64,000 bases of DNA from Pelomonas sp041914785 (GTDB taxonomy: Bacteria > Pseudomonadota > Gammaproteobacteria > Burkholderiales > Burkholderiaceae_C). Below are positions 1-7,467 of the stretch, one piece after another. The number at the start of each line of letters is the position of its first letter. Position 1 is the first letter of the stretch. The notes beneath the pieces are model-generated. The model was given only the letters and a program-made list of their open reading frames with translations, was not told where the DNA came from and searched no databases. The translations under genes were made by a program, and so were the position numbers. The stretch is from assembly GCA_041914785.1 (NCBI GenBank), contig JAYSCT010000005.1, forward strand, positions 5,562-69,561. Direction: 5' to 3'.

Positions 1-844
1 GGCCGCTGCCTTTGGCGAGCCAGACGGGGCCGTGTTCCCAGGGGCCGAACAGGTTGCCGGAGGGCGAGCGCGACAGGGTCTGGAAGTAGCCGTCGTCGCC
101 CCAGCTGGACCACAGCATGTGCAGGCTGCCGTCGGCGGTGCGGTAGAGCTGCGGGCCATCGGTGACGATGATGCCCTGGCCCTGCTGCGGCCGCGCGGCG
201 GGCGAGGCGCTGCCGCGGAACAGCTCGCGCGGGGCGCCCGTGGCGCGCAGCTCGTCGTCCAGCGGCACGGCGGCAAAGGCGCCCACGCGCAGCTGCAGCC
301 ACTCGTGCGCGTAGACCATCCACGGCTTGCCGGCGGCGTCCACGTACAGCGTGCCGTCCAGCGTCATCAGCGACTTGTCCACCACCGGCTCGCCGCCGCG
401 CAGCAGCGTGAACGGTCCGCCCAGCTGGTCGGCCACGGCCAGCACGGTGCTGCGGCGGTAGGTGCGCTGGCCCGGCACCGGGCTGGGTTCGGCCAGCGCC
501 AGGCCCTCGTTGTGCACGGTGACGAACAGGACCCACCGGCCGCGCCAGCGGTGCACTTCGGGCGCCCAGCAGCCGTCATCGGCCCAGCTGTCGGCGGGCA
601 ACTGGAACACGAGTTCCGGTTGGTTCCAATGCTTGAGGTCGCGGCTGCGGTAGGCCATCACGCCGAGGGCCGGGCTGCCGCTGAACGACGGGTGGTTCTT
701 CGTGAACAGCCAGTAGGTCTGGCTGGCCGTGTCGGTCACGATGAAGGGGTCGTGCACGTCCATGCCGGGCAGCGTCATCGTGTCGGCGGCGCGCGCCCAG
801 GCGGGCAGGGTGCCGGCCAGGGCCAGCAGGTCGCGGCGCTTCAT
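1..844 (-). CDS. GH43-like glycoside hydrolase, C-terminus cut by window edge
   Basis: Translation from the ATG at 844 begins MKRRDLLALAGTLPAWARA, a short signal peptide. It continues with HDPFIV near residue 31, the usual context of the GH43 catalytic base Asp, and WAPEV near residue 93, a typical GH43 blade motif. The fold is therefore a five-bladed propeller acting on arabinan- or xylan-type polysaccharide; the substrate cannot be told. The start codon overlaps the stop of the upstream esterase (ATGA), so the two are translationally coupled and probably act together on acetylated plant polysaccharide. The reading frame is open to base 1, so the C-terminus lies outside. Confidence 0.75.
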   Translation of the reverse strand, partial: MKRRDLLALAGTLPAWARAADTMTLPGMDVHDPFIVTDTASQTYWLFTKNHPSFSGSPALGVMAYRSRDLKHWNQPELVFQLPADSWADDGCWAPEVHRWRGRWVLFVTVHNEGLALAEPSPVPGQRTYRRSTVLAVADQLGGPFTLLRGGEPVVDKSLMTLDGTLYVDAAGKPWMVYAHEWLQLRVGAFAAVPLDDELRATGAPRELFRGSASPAARPQQGQGIIVTDGPQLYRTADGSLHMLWSSWGDDGYFQTLSRSPSGNLFGPWEHGPVWLAKGSG

Positions 845-1782
845 CGCGCGGCCTCCCGGGCCAGCAGGCCGCGCTGGCGCAACCAGTCCTCCGCGCGGCG
901 CGGCCACGCGGACGCGTTGCCCAGCCCGTCGCGCATGGCTATGCCGTGGCCGCCCTGCTCGAAGACATAGAGCTCGGCCGGCACGCCGGCGCGGGTCAGC
1001 GCGTCGAAGTACATCAGGCTGTTCTGCACCGGCACCGTCTTGTCGCCCTGCGTGTGCAGCAGCAGCGTGGGCGGCGTGGTGGCGCTCACCTGCTGCTCCA
1101 GCGACAGCAGCGCCCGCTCCGCCGCGCCGGGCGTGGCCCCCAGCAGCGCCTGGCGGGAGCCGGCGTGCGCGGCGGGGTCGGTCATCGTGATGACGGGGTA
1201 GACCAGCACCGCGAAGTCGGGCCGCGCGTTGACGGCGTCCAGCGCGGCGCCGGTGCGGCCGTCGGCGTGGTCCCACAGCGTGCTGGCGCTGGCGGCCAGG
1301 TGGCCGCCGGCAGAGCTGCCCATGACGCCGATGCGGTTGGGCGCCACGCCGAACTCGGCCGCGCGCGAGCGCACCAGGCGGATCGCGCGCAGCACGTCCT
1401 GCAGCGGCGCGGGGTGGCCCCATTCCTGCAGCCGGCTCTTGAGGATGAAGGTGGTCACGCCCAGCGTGCTCAGCCACGCGGCGTACTGCTGGCCCTCGCG
1501 GGCGTTCGACAGGAAGGTGTAGCCGCCACCCGGGCACAGGATGACGGCGCTGCCGTTGGGCCGGTCCACGGCGGGCGGCACGACGGTCAGCGTGGGCTGC
1601 GACACGTTGGCAATGCGGCCATCGGGCCCCAGCCGTTCGGGGCCGAGGCCGCCGCGCGCGGCCGGGGCGTCAGCGCGCCGGGCGGGCGGCACGCCCTCGG
1701 GCCACAGCGGGATCTCGGCAGGCGGGGCGGCAAGGGTCAGCATGGGCAGCAGGGCGGTGGACAGCAGCAGGCGGCGCTTCAT
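841..1782 (-). CDS. secreted alpha/beta hydrolase, acetyl-xylan-esterase-like
   Basis: A 313-residue protein with an N-terminal signal peptide (MKRRLLLSTALLPMLTLA). It carries PGGGY as the oxyanion-hole loop, the nucleophile motif GSSAGG, an Asp in HTQGDKTVP and a His in EQGGHG, so the catalytic triad is complete. This arrangement is that of the BD-FAE/acetyl xylan esterase group that deacetylates hemicellulose in the periplasm or outside the cell. It overlaps the GH43-like gene by four bases, which supports a polysaccharide-degrading role. The exact ester is not predictable. Confidence 0.75.
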   Translation of the reverse strand: MKRRLLLSTALLPMLTLAAPPAEIPLWPEGVPPARRADAPAARGGLGPERLGPDGRIANVSQPTLTVVPPAVDRPNGSAVILCPGGGYTFLSNAREGQQYAAWLSTLGVTTFILKSRLQEWGHPAPLQDVLRAIRLVRSRAAEFGVAPNRIGVMGSSAGGHLAASASTLWDHADGRTGAALDAVNARPDFAVLVYPVITMTDPAAHAGSRQALLGATPGAAERALLSLEQQVSATTPPTLLLHTQGDKTVPVQNSLMYFDALTRAGVPAELYVFEQGGHGIAMRDGLGNASAWPRRAEDWLRQRGLLAREAAR

Positions 1783-1840
1783 GCGGGCAGTGTGCCCCGC
1801 GCGCCCGGGCGGGAACGCTCAGCGTGGTGACGGGATCGCG

Positions 1841-2704
1841 TCAGCCCGCCGCGTCGCCCAGCCAGTGTCCCAGGTACTGCATCGCCGCCGGCGTGCGCGC
1901 CAGGCTGCGGTGGTTGGTGCCGGCGAACTGCTGCACCGTCACCGCGCAGCCGGCCGCCCGCAGCGCGCCGACGAGGGCGTGCGAATGCGCATGCGGCACC
2001 TGGCGGTCGCGCTCGGCCAGCAGCACGAGCACCTCGCAGGCGAGCGCCCGCGCGGCGGCGACGCTGTCCAGCGGCGAGCGCAGCAGCGGCATCAGCGGCG
2101 CGATGAGCGGGTGGCGCCTCAGCACCGCGCGCAGGCTCTTGAGCGGCGTGATCAGCGCGACGCCGGCGACCGGCATGCCGGCCGCCGCGCGCCGGGCCGC
2201 CAGCTGCATGGCCACGCCGGTGCCCAGGCTGCGGCCGGCCAGATGCAGCGCCCCGGGCGGCAGGCCCAGCCGCGCGAGCCCCCAGCGGGCGATGGCCTCG
2301 GCGTCCGCCACGCAGGCGGCCTCGCCGGGCCAGCCGCCGCTGCGGCCCAGGCCGCGGTAGTTGAAGGCCAGCAGCGCGCAGTCGTCGGGCAGCCAGCCGG
2401 CGAGGTCGGGCGTCCACGCCACGTGCTCGTTGCGGCCGGCGAACCACAGCAGCAGCCGCGTGGGCGGCGGGCCGCCGGCGGGCAGCGTCAGCCAGCCCTG
2501 CAGCAGCGGGCCGCCGGGGCGCTCCAGCCAGACGGGCACCGTGCGGCGGCGCGTGGCGGCGGGGCCGGGGGCGGCGCGGCGGATGTGCCAGGTGCGCCCG
2601 AACAGCAGCCGGCCCTGCAGCGCGGCGACGCTGGCCATCAGCAGGCTCCAGGCGAACAACGCCCAGGCCCAGTCAGGAACGGTGGGAACGGGGTGGAGGG
2701 TCAT
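1841..2704 (-). CDS. alpha/beta hydrolase with N-terminal membrane anchor
   Basis: I chose the ATG at 2704 (MTLHPVPTVPDWAW) because it places a single hydrophobic helix (about residues 11-30) at the N-terminus; codons further upstream are not needed. The hydrolase domain has the nucleophile elbow GRSLGTG, an Asp in ERDRQVPH and a His in GTNHRS, a complete Ser-Asp-His triad. It resembles the YfhR/BAAT-like serine hydrolases that sit on the membrane. The substrate is unknown. It runs leftward like the esterase but is separated from it by about 58 bases, so it may be a separate unit. Confidence 0.65.
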   Translation of the reverse strand: MTLHPVPTVPDWAWALFAWSLLMASVAALQGRLLFGRTWHIRRAAPGPAATRRRTVPVWLERPGGPLLQGWLTLPAGGPPPTRLLLWFAGRNEHVAWTPDLAGWLPDDCALLAFNYRGLGRSGGWPGEAACVADAEAIARWGLARLGLPPGALHLAGRSLGTGVAMQLAARRAAAGMPVAGVALITPLKSLRAVLRRHPLIAPLMPLLRSPLDSVAAARALACEVLVLLAERDRQVPHAHSHALVGALRAAGCAVTVQQFAGTNHRSLARTPAAMQYLGHWLGDAAG

Positions 2705-2750
2705 GCGGCGCGCCAGCCTAGGCCGGGCGCGTGACAGCGTGGTGAGGGGC

Positions 2751-4514
2751 TCAGGCCGGCGGGGCGTCGCCGAAGCTGAAGTAGAACGTGGCGCCCTGTC
2801 CCGGCGCGCTGTCAGCCCACACGGTGCCGCCGTGGCGCTCGCAGATGCGCTGCACGATGGACAGACCGACGCCCGAGCCCTCGAAGCGGGCACCGTGCAG
2901 CCGTTGGAAGGGCTTGAACAGCTGCTGTGCCTTGTGCGCGTCGAAGCCCACGCCGTTGTCGCGCACGCAGAACAGCGGCCCGCCCTGCACTGCGCTGGCC
3001 ATGCCCAGCCGAACCTGCGGTTGCGCGGCGCGGGCGCTGAACTTCAGCGCATTGCCGACCAGGTTGACCAGCACCTGTCGCACCAGCTTGCGGTCGGCGT
3101 GGACGGGATCCAGCGGTTCCACGACGACGGGCAGCGGCGCCTGCGCCGTGGCGGGCTGCAGCGAGGCGAGCACCTCGGCCGCCAGCGCGTTCATGTCCAC
3201 GGGCTCGCGGTGCAGCGTGGCGTCGCTGGCGCGGGCCAGCGCCAGCAGCGCCTCCACCAGCTGCCCGGTGGTCTCGGCCTGCGTGGCGATGACCTGCAGG
3301 AACTTGATGGCCCGCTCGGACTCGTGGTTGGCGACGAACTGCTGCGCCATGCGTGCGGCGCCCGCGATGCCGCCCAGCGGCCCGCGCAGGTCGTGCGACA
3401 CGCTGCGGTTGAAGCTCTCCAGCCCGTCGATGACGGCGTGCAGCTCGGCCGTGCGCTGCAGCACGCGCTGCTCCAGCGACTCGTTGGCGACGCTGAGGTC
3501 CTGCGCGATGCGCTTGCGTTCTTCCACCTCGACCTGCAGCCGCTCGGCGGCACGCTTGATGGCCTGGTAGAGGCTGCCGTTCTCGTAGATGCGGCCGGCC
3601 TGCGCGGCGCAGATGCGCAGCAGGTGCTGGTCGTCGTCCGTGAACGCCGGCGCGCCCAGCTTGTCGGCCAGCAACACCCAGCCGTAGGTGCGCTGCAGCG
3701 ACATGATGGGCGCGATCAGGCCGCTCTGCACGGGCGGCAGCCCGGCGGGCAGCGGCGCGGCGTCGGCCTGCACGAAGCGGCGGGGCTGGCCGTCGGCCAG
3801 TACCTGGCCGCACAGCCCGGCGTCGACGGCCAGCGGCTGCAGCGCCTGCGCCTGCTCCGGCGCCAGCCCCCAGCTGCTGAGGTGGCCGCGGGCGTCGCCG
3901 TCGCGGCCGCGCACGGCCAGCACCGCGTAGCGCGCGCCCAGCAGCTCGCGCGCGCCGCGGCACACGTTGTCCAGCAGCACGTGCGGGTCATGCTCGGACG
4001 CGAGCTGCAGGTTCAGCTCGGTCAGCGCCGACAGCCGCTGGTTGGCGGCCTCCAGCTCGATGACCTTGGCCGCCAGCTTGTCGGTCAGCAGGCGCAGGTG
4101 CTCGCGGTCGAACTGCTGGGCGTCGGCCACCGGCGCGACGGGCGTGGCGCCGGCCAGCCGCTCCTCGATGACGCGCAGCAACTCCTCCGGCTCGGTGGGC
4201 TTGAGCAGCACGGTGGACACGCCGCAGGACAGCGCCAGCGTGCGCGCCTCGCGCTCCATGAAGGTGGCGGTGTAGAAGATGACCTCGGTATGCGCGATGT
4301 CCGGCTCGGCGCGCAGCTGGCGCACGAACTCGTAGCCGTCCATCGTGGGCATCAGGATGTCGCAGATGACCAGTGCCGGCCGGTGCTCGCGCACCTGCGC
4401 CAGCGCGACGTGGCCGTCCGCGGCCTCCAGCGGCTCGTGGCCCGCGTACTTCAGCAGCGTGACGACGAGGTCGCGGTTGGCAGCCTGGTCGTCGACGACG
4501 AGTACCTTGGGCAT
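2751..4514 (-). CDS. hybrid receiver-GAF-histidine kinase
   Basis: A 587-residue cytosolic protein without membrane helices. Residues 1-120 are a receiver domain (VVDDQ, phospho-Asp in CDILMP). The middle contains a GAF-like domain (about 150-330) and a coiled linker. The C-terminal half is a kinase core: H-box SVSHDLRGPL, N-box LVNLVGNALKF, G-boxes DNGVGF and GSGVGLSI. It is the last gene of a leftward trio with a stand-alone receiver and a PAS kinase and probably receives phosphate through its receiver domain. The input signal is not evident. The cassette abuts the DUF1521 effector candidate, but no functional link is shown. Confidence 0.85.
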   Translation of the reverse strand: MPKVLVVDDQAANRDLVVTLLKYAGHEPLEAADGHVALAQVREHRPALVICDILMPTMDGYEFVRQLRAEPDIAHTEVIFYTATFMEREARTLALSCGVSTVLLKPTEPEELLRVIEERLAGATPVAPVADAQQFDREHLRLLTDKLAAKVIELEAANQRLSALTELNLQLASEHDPHVLLDNVCRGARELLGARYAVLAVRGRDGDARGHLSSWGLAPEQAQALQPLAVDAGLCGQVLADGQPRRFVQADAAPLPAGLPPVQSGLIAPIMSLQRTYGWVLLADKLGAPAFTDDDQHLLRICAAQAGRIYENGSLYQAIKRAAERLQVEVEERKRIAQDLSVANESLEQRVLQRTAELHAVIDGLESFNRSVSHDLRGPLGGIAGAARMAQQFVANHESERAIKFLQVIATQAETTGQLVEALLALARASDATLHREPVDMNALAAEVLASLQPATAQAPLPVVVEPLDPVHADRKLVRQVLVNLVGNALKFSARAAQPQVRLGMASAVQGGPLFCVRDNGVGFDAHKAQQLFKPFQRLHGARFEGSGVGLSIVQRICERHGGTVWADSAPGQGATFYFSFGDAPPA

Positions 4515-4526
4515 GGCCGTGTGCCT

Positions 4527-4916
4527 TCAGTCCCCGGCGCGGCGCAGCGCCGGCGGCAGGAAGGCCTCGATCTGCGCGACGAAGTGCTCGGGCTCGATGG
4601 GCTTGGACAGGTAGCCGTCGAAGCCGGCGGTGATGACCTTCTGCCGGTCGTTGGGCATGGAGAACGCCGTCACCGCGACGATGACGACGCCCGCGCAGCC
4701 GGCGTCGGCGCGCAGGCGATCCAGCACCTGGTAGCCGTCCAGCAGCGGCATCTGCAGGTCGCAGACGATGAGGTCGGGCCGCTCGCGCAGCGCCGTCTCC
4801 ATGCCCTGGGCGCCGTCGCGCGCTTCCAGCACCGCGTAGCCGCTGTAGCTCAGCAGGTAGCGCACCAGCTCCAGGTTGGCCGCGTTGTCTTCGATGACGA
4901 GGATGCGCGCCGGCAT
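4527..4916 (-). CDS. single-domain response regulator (CheY-like)
   Basis: A 129-residue receiver domain alone, starting MPARILVIEDNAANL. The acidic pair ED is at 9-10, the phospho-acceptor Asp in VCDLQMP near 53, the switch residue Thr in VTAF near 83, and the Lys in SKPIEP near 105. With no output domain it should act as a phosphorelay shuttle between the upstream PAS kinase and the downstream hybrid kinase. It begins two bases after the PAS kinase stop and ends 12 bases before the next start, so the three are one operon. Confidence 0.88.
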   Translation of the reverse strand: MPARILVIEDNAANLELVRYLLSYSGYAVLEARDGAQGMETALRERPDLIVCDLQMPLLDGYQVLDRLRADAGCAGVVIVAVTAFSMPNDRQKVITAGFDGYLSKPIEPEHFVAQIEAFLPPALRRAGD

Positions 4917-4918
4917 GG

Positions 4919-6397
4919 TCAGGCGCCTCCCAGCAGCAGCGAGAAGCTGCTGCCTTTGCCGCTCTCGCTGGTGAACACGATCTTGCCGCCCAGCAGCTCG
5001 GCCAGCTTCTGGCTCAGGTGCAGGCCCAGGCCGGTGCCTTCCGGCGCGCCGGGGCGGGCCGCGTTGACGCGGCTGAAGGCGGCGAACAGCTTGTCGTGGT
5101 CGGCCGGCGGGATGCCGATGCCGGTGTCGTCGACGCGGATCTCGGTGCGCTGCGGGCCGGAGCCGGGCAGCACGCGCAGCGTCAGGCTCACGCGGCCCTG
5201 CTCGGTGAACTTGATCGCGTTGCCGGCCAGGTTGAAGACGATCTGGCTCAGCGCGCGGCGGTCGGTGTGCAGCACGACGGGCGCGTCGGGCGCGTGCACG
5301 TCGAACGCCAGCCCCTTGCCCAGCGCCTGCGGCCGCAGCGCGGCGGCGACCTCGTCGACGACGGCCCGGCGGTCCACCGCCTCGAAGGCCAGCTGCACCT
5401 TGCCGGCCTCGATCTTGGACACATCCAGCAGGTCGTTGATGAGGGCCAGCAGGTGGCGCGCGCTGGACTGCACGGTGCGCAGCTGCTTCTGCTGTTCGTC
5501 GTTCAGCGGCCCGGGCAGCTTCATCAGCAGCGTGCCGGTGAAGCCGATGATGGCGTTCAGCGGCGTGCGCAGCTCGTGGCTCATGCCGGCGAGGAAGTTG
5601 TCCTTGGCGCGGTTGGCATTGGCCAGCTCCTGGTTCTTCTCCTGCAGCGCCTTCTCGAAGCGCTTGCGCTCGCTGGCGTCGCGGATGGCGCTCATGACGA
5701 ACGAGCTCTCCTCGGTGCGCAGCGGGCTCAGGCTGATCTCGATGGGGAACTCGCTGCGGTCCTTGCGCAGGCCGGCCAGGTCCAGCCCCGAGCCCATCGC
5801 GCGCTTGCGTGGCTGCAGGAAGTAGTTGGAGCGGTGGCCCACGTGGGCGTGCCGGTAGCGCTCGGGCAGCAGCGTCTCCACCGAGCGGCCGCGCAGCTCG
5901 CCGGCGTCGTAGCCGAACAGCCGCTCGGCCTGGCTGTTGGCGATGACGATGTGGCCGGTGGCGTTGGCCATGACGATGCCGTCGGGCATGGACTCCAGCA
6001 GGTCGCGAAAGCGCGCCTCCATCAGCTTGGCGTCGCGCAGCACCTTGATGTGCGTCACGTCCTTCTCGGCCGCGAGAACAAGCGTCGCGCCGTCGGCCGC
6101 GTGCACGCGGCGCGTCGACACGTCGACATACAACAGCGAGCCGTCCTTGCGCCGGCGCACCGACTCGTAGGTGCCGCCGCCCTCGGCCAGCGCCTCGGCC
6201 AGGCGCTGGGCCTGCTCGTCGATGCGGTCGGCGGGGATGACCAGCTCGCTCAGCAGGCGGTCCTGCGCCTCGCTCAGGTCGTAACCGAAGACGGTGCCGG
6301 CCCCGCCGCTCCAGTGCACCACGCGGCCCTGCGGCGTCAGCAGGATCAGCGCGTCCGGAGACTCGCGGGCCATCAGGGCGAGCGCTTCGTCTTGCAT
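4919..6397 (-). CDS. PAS-PAS sensor histidine kinase
   Basis: A soluble kinase of 492 residues. Two PAS domains occupy about 10-125 and 135-255 (the second with a DRSEFPIEIS PAC stretch), followed by a short coiled coil, the H-box GMSHELRTPLN, N-box NLAGNAIKF, and G-boxes DDTGIGIP and GTGLGLHLS. No transmembrane segment is seen, so it senses a cytoplasmic signal, perhaps redox or a ligand in PAS. It is the first gene of the leftward three-gene relay. The 214-base gap upstream is shared with the divergent DUF1521 gene and contains the repeated CTGCGGC/CCCTA element. Confidence 0.88.
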   Translation of the reverse strand: MQDEALALMARESPDALILLTPQGRVVHWSGGAGTVFGYDLSEAQDRLLSELVIPADRIDEQAQRLAEALAEGGGTYESVRRRKDGSLLYVDVSTRRVHAADGATLVLAAEKDVTHIKVLRDAKLMEARFRDLLESMPDGIVMANATGHIVIANSQAERLFGYDAGELRGRSVETLLPERYRHAHVGHRSNYFLQPRKRAMGSGLDLAGLRKDRSEFPIEISLSPLRTEESSFVMSAIRDASERKRFEKALQEKNQELANANRAKDNFLAGMSHELRTPLNAIIGFTGTLLMKLPGPLNDEQQKQLRTVQSSARHLLALINDLLDVSKIEAGKVQLAFEAVDRRAVVDEVAAALRPQALGKGLAFDVHAPDAPVVLHTDRRALSQIVFNLAGNAIKFTEQGRVSLTLRVLPGSGPQRTEIRVDDTGIGIPPADHDKLFAAFSRVNAARPGAPEGTGLGLHLSQKLAELLGGKIVFTSESGKGSSFSLLLGGA

Positions 6398-6494
6398 GCG
6401 CGCGATCCTCCCTCGGTCCGCCGGTTAGGACCATTAAAGCAGGTGTGGGCGTGCTTGGCTATCCGGCCCGGAGCGCGCCATTTCATCCGCCCCG

Positions 6495-6550
6495 TTGCGG
6501 CGGACCCTAGCTGCGGCCGCCCCGAATTGCGGGCGGCCGCAGCTGGCGCG
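6495..6550 (+). promoter_or_regulatory. CTGCGGC/CCCTA element A with 14-bp palindrome
   Basis: TTGCGGCGGACCCTAG at 6495-6510 is followed by a perfect 14-bp inverted repeat, AGCTGCGGCCGCCC (6509-6522) and its complement at 6531-6544, around an 8-base spacer containing GAATTG. The same words recur at 24076-24125, 42941-42990 and 44637-44662, each time ahead of a predicted secreted protein. It ends about 67 bases before the start of the DUF1521 gene. It could also serve the divergent kinase cassette. Confidence 0.55.
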
Positions 6551-6611
6551 CGTCGGCGCTTGCGCGTGCAATGACCGGGCGACTGAAGAAGACATCTCAG
6601 AGGAGCTTTCC

Positions 6612-7382
6612 ATGACCACGATCCAGGCGACGAGCACCGCCTCGTTCAACGCGACGGCCGCCGTCGACACGACCAACCCGACCCACGCCAGCACGCAGAT
6701 GAGCGGCGGCAAGGCGGTGTTCGAGAACGACAACTACCGCATCACCGCGGGCGACGACAACAACGTCAACATCTTCAACAAGAAGACCGGCGAGACCACC
6801 AACATCTGGGGCGACCCGCACGTCTCCATCGACGGCAAGCACGCCTTCGACTTCTGGGGCACCACCACCTTCAAGCTGGAGGACGGCACCAAGGTCACCA
6901 TCGAGACGGTGGACGCCGGCAACAACATGACGCTGGCCAGCAAGGTCAACATCACCAACGGTGACTACGGCGTGCAGATCAGCGGCGTGGACACCCGCAC
7001 CGTCGGTGACCTGAAGATCAACGAGGCCGCCGGCTACGGCGAGGTGCTGGACTGGACGCACGACGACGGCAACGTGCTGCAGGAGAACCCGGCCGGCGCC
7101 GGCTACCTGGGCGTGGACGCCAACGGCAACATCCAGAAGGTCGACCAGTCCTACATCAACAAGACCGACCTCAAGCTCAACCCGGGCCTGGACGCGGCCA
7201 CCCAGGCGCGCGCTGGCGACTTCGCGCGCGACCTGATCGGCATGTTCAGCAGCCTGCTGTCGGTGTCGTTCAGCGGCGCCTTCCTGAGCGCGCTGGCCTC
7301 GGTGGGCAACAACGAGGCCCGCGAGCCGCAGACGCGTGACGCGCACCGCTTCTCGCTGACGGTGTTCCGCTTCCAGTTCTGA
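6612..7382 (+). CDS. DUF1521 protein, predicted self-cleaving T3SS effector
   Basis: A 256-residue protein starting at the ATG preceded by AGGAGC (6601-6606). The first 35 residues are rich in Thr, Ser and Ala with no signal peptide, as in type III substrates. Residues 35-180 match the DUF1521 or MIIA (metal ion-inducible autocleavage) domain: IWGDPHVSIDGKHAFDFWG at 65-83 contains the GD-PH scissile motif (between D68 and P69) known from NopE1/NopE2 of Bradyrhizobium and a Vibrio coralliilyticus protein. The domain is rich in Asp and Asn, consistent with calcium binding. The last 50 residues include a hydrophobic stretch (SSLLSVSFSGAFLSALAS). It is monocistronic, with regulatory element A upstream and a strong terminator downstream. 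Confidence 0.82.
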   Translation: MTTIQATSTASFNATAAVDTTNPTHASTQMSGGKAVFENDNYRITAGDDNNVNIFNKKTGETTNIWGDPHVSIDGKHAFDFWGTTTFKLEDGTKVTIETVDAGNNMTLASKVNITNGDYGVQISGVDTRTVGDLKINEAAGYGEVLDWTHDDGNVLQENPAGAGYLGVDANGNIQKVDQSYINKTDLKLNPGLDAATQARAGDFARDLIGMFSSLLSVSFSGAFLSALASVGNNEAREPQTRDAHRFSLTVFRFQF

Positions 7383-7390
7383 CCTTCCTG

Positions 7391-7441
7391 CCACGGGGCC
7401 GCGGCCGGTGCCACCGCACCGGTTGCCGGCCCCGTGGTTTT
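7391..7441 (+). terminator. rho-independent terminator of the DUF1521 gene
   Basis: CCACGGGGCC pairs with GGCCCCGTGG (7428-7437) and is followed directly by TTTT. It starts 9 bases after the stop codon and ends before the ribosome binding site of the next gene. Confidence 0.8.
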
Positions 7442-7467
7442 CCTGCCCCTGCCGCAAGGAGCTCCCC

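Noticed and set aside
32..970. Long plus-strand frame at the left end
   Set aside because: It is Arg/Ala/His-rich shadow coding; the minus strand gives a GH43-like protein with signal peptide and conserved motifs.
2361..5825. 1154-residue plus-strand frame
   Set aside because: Antisense of the kinase cassette; high-GC codon bias keeps the opposite frame open. It has no recognisable domain.
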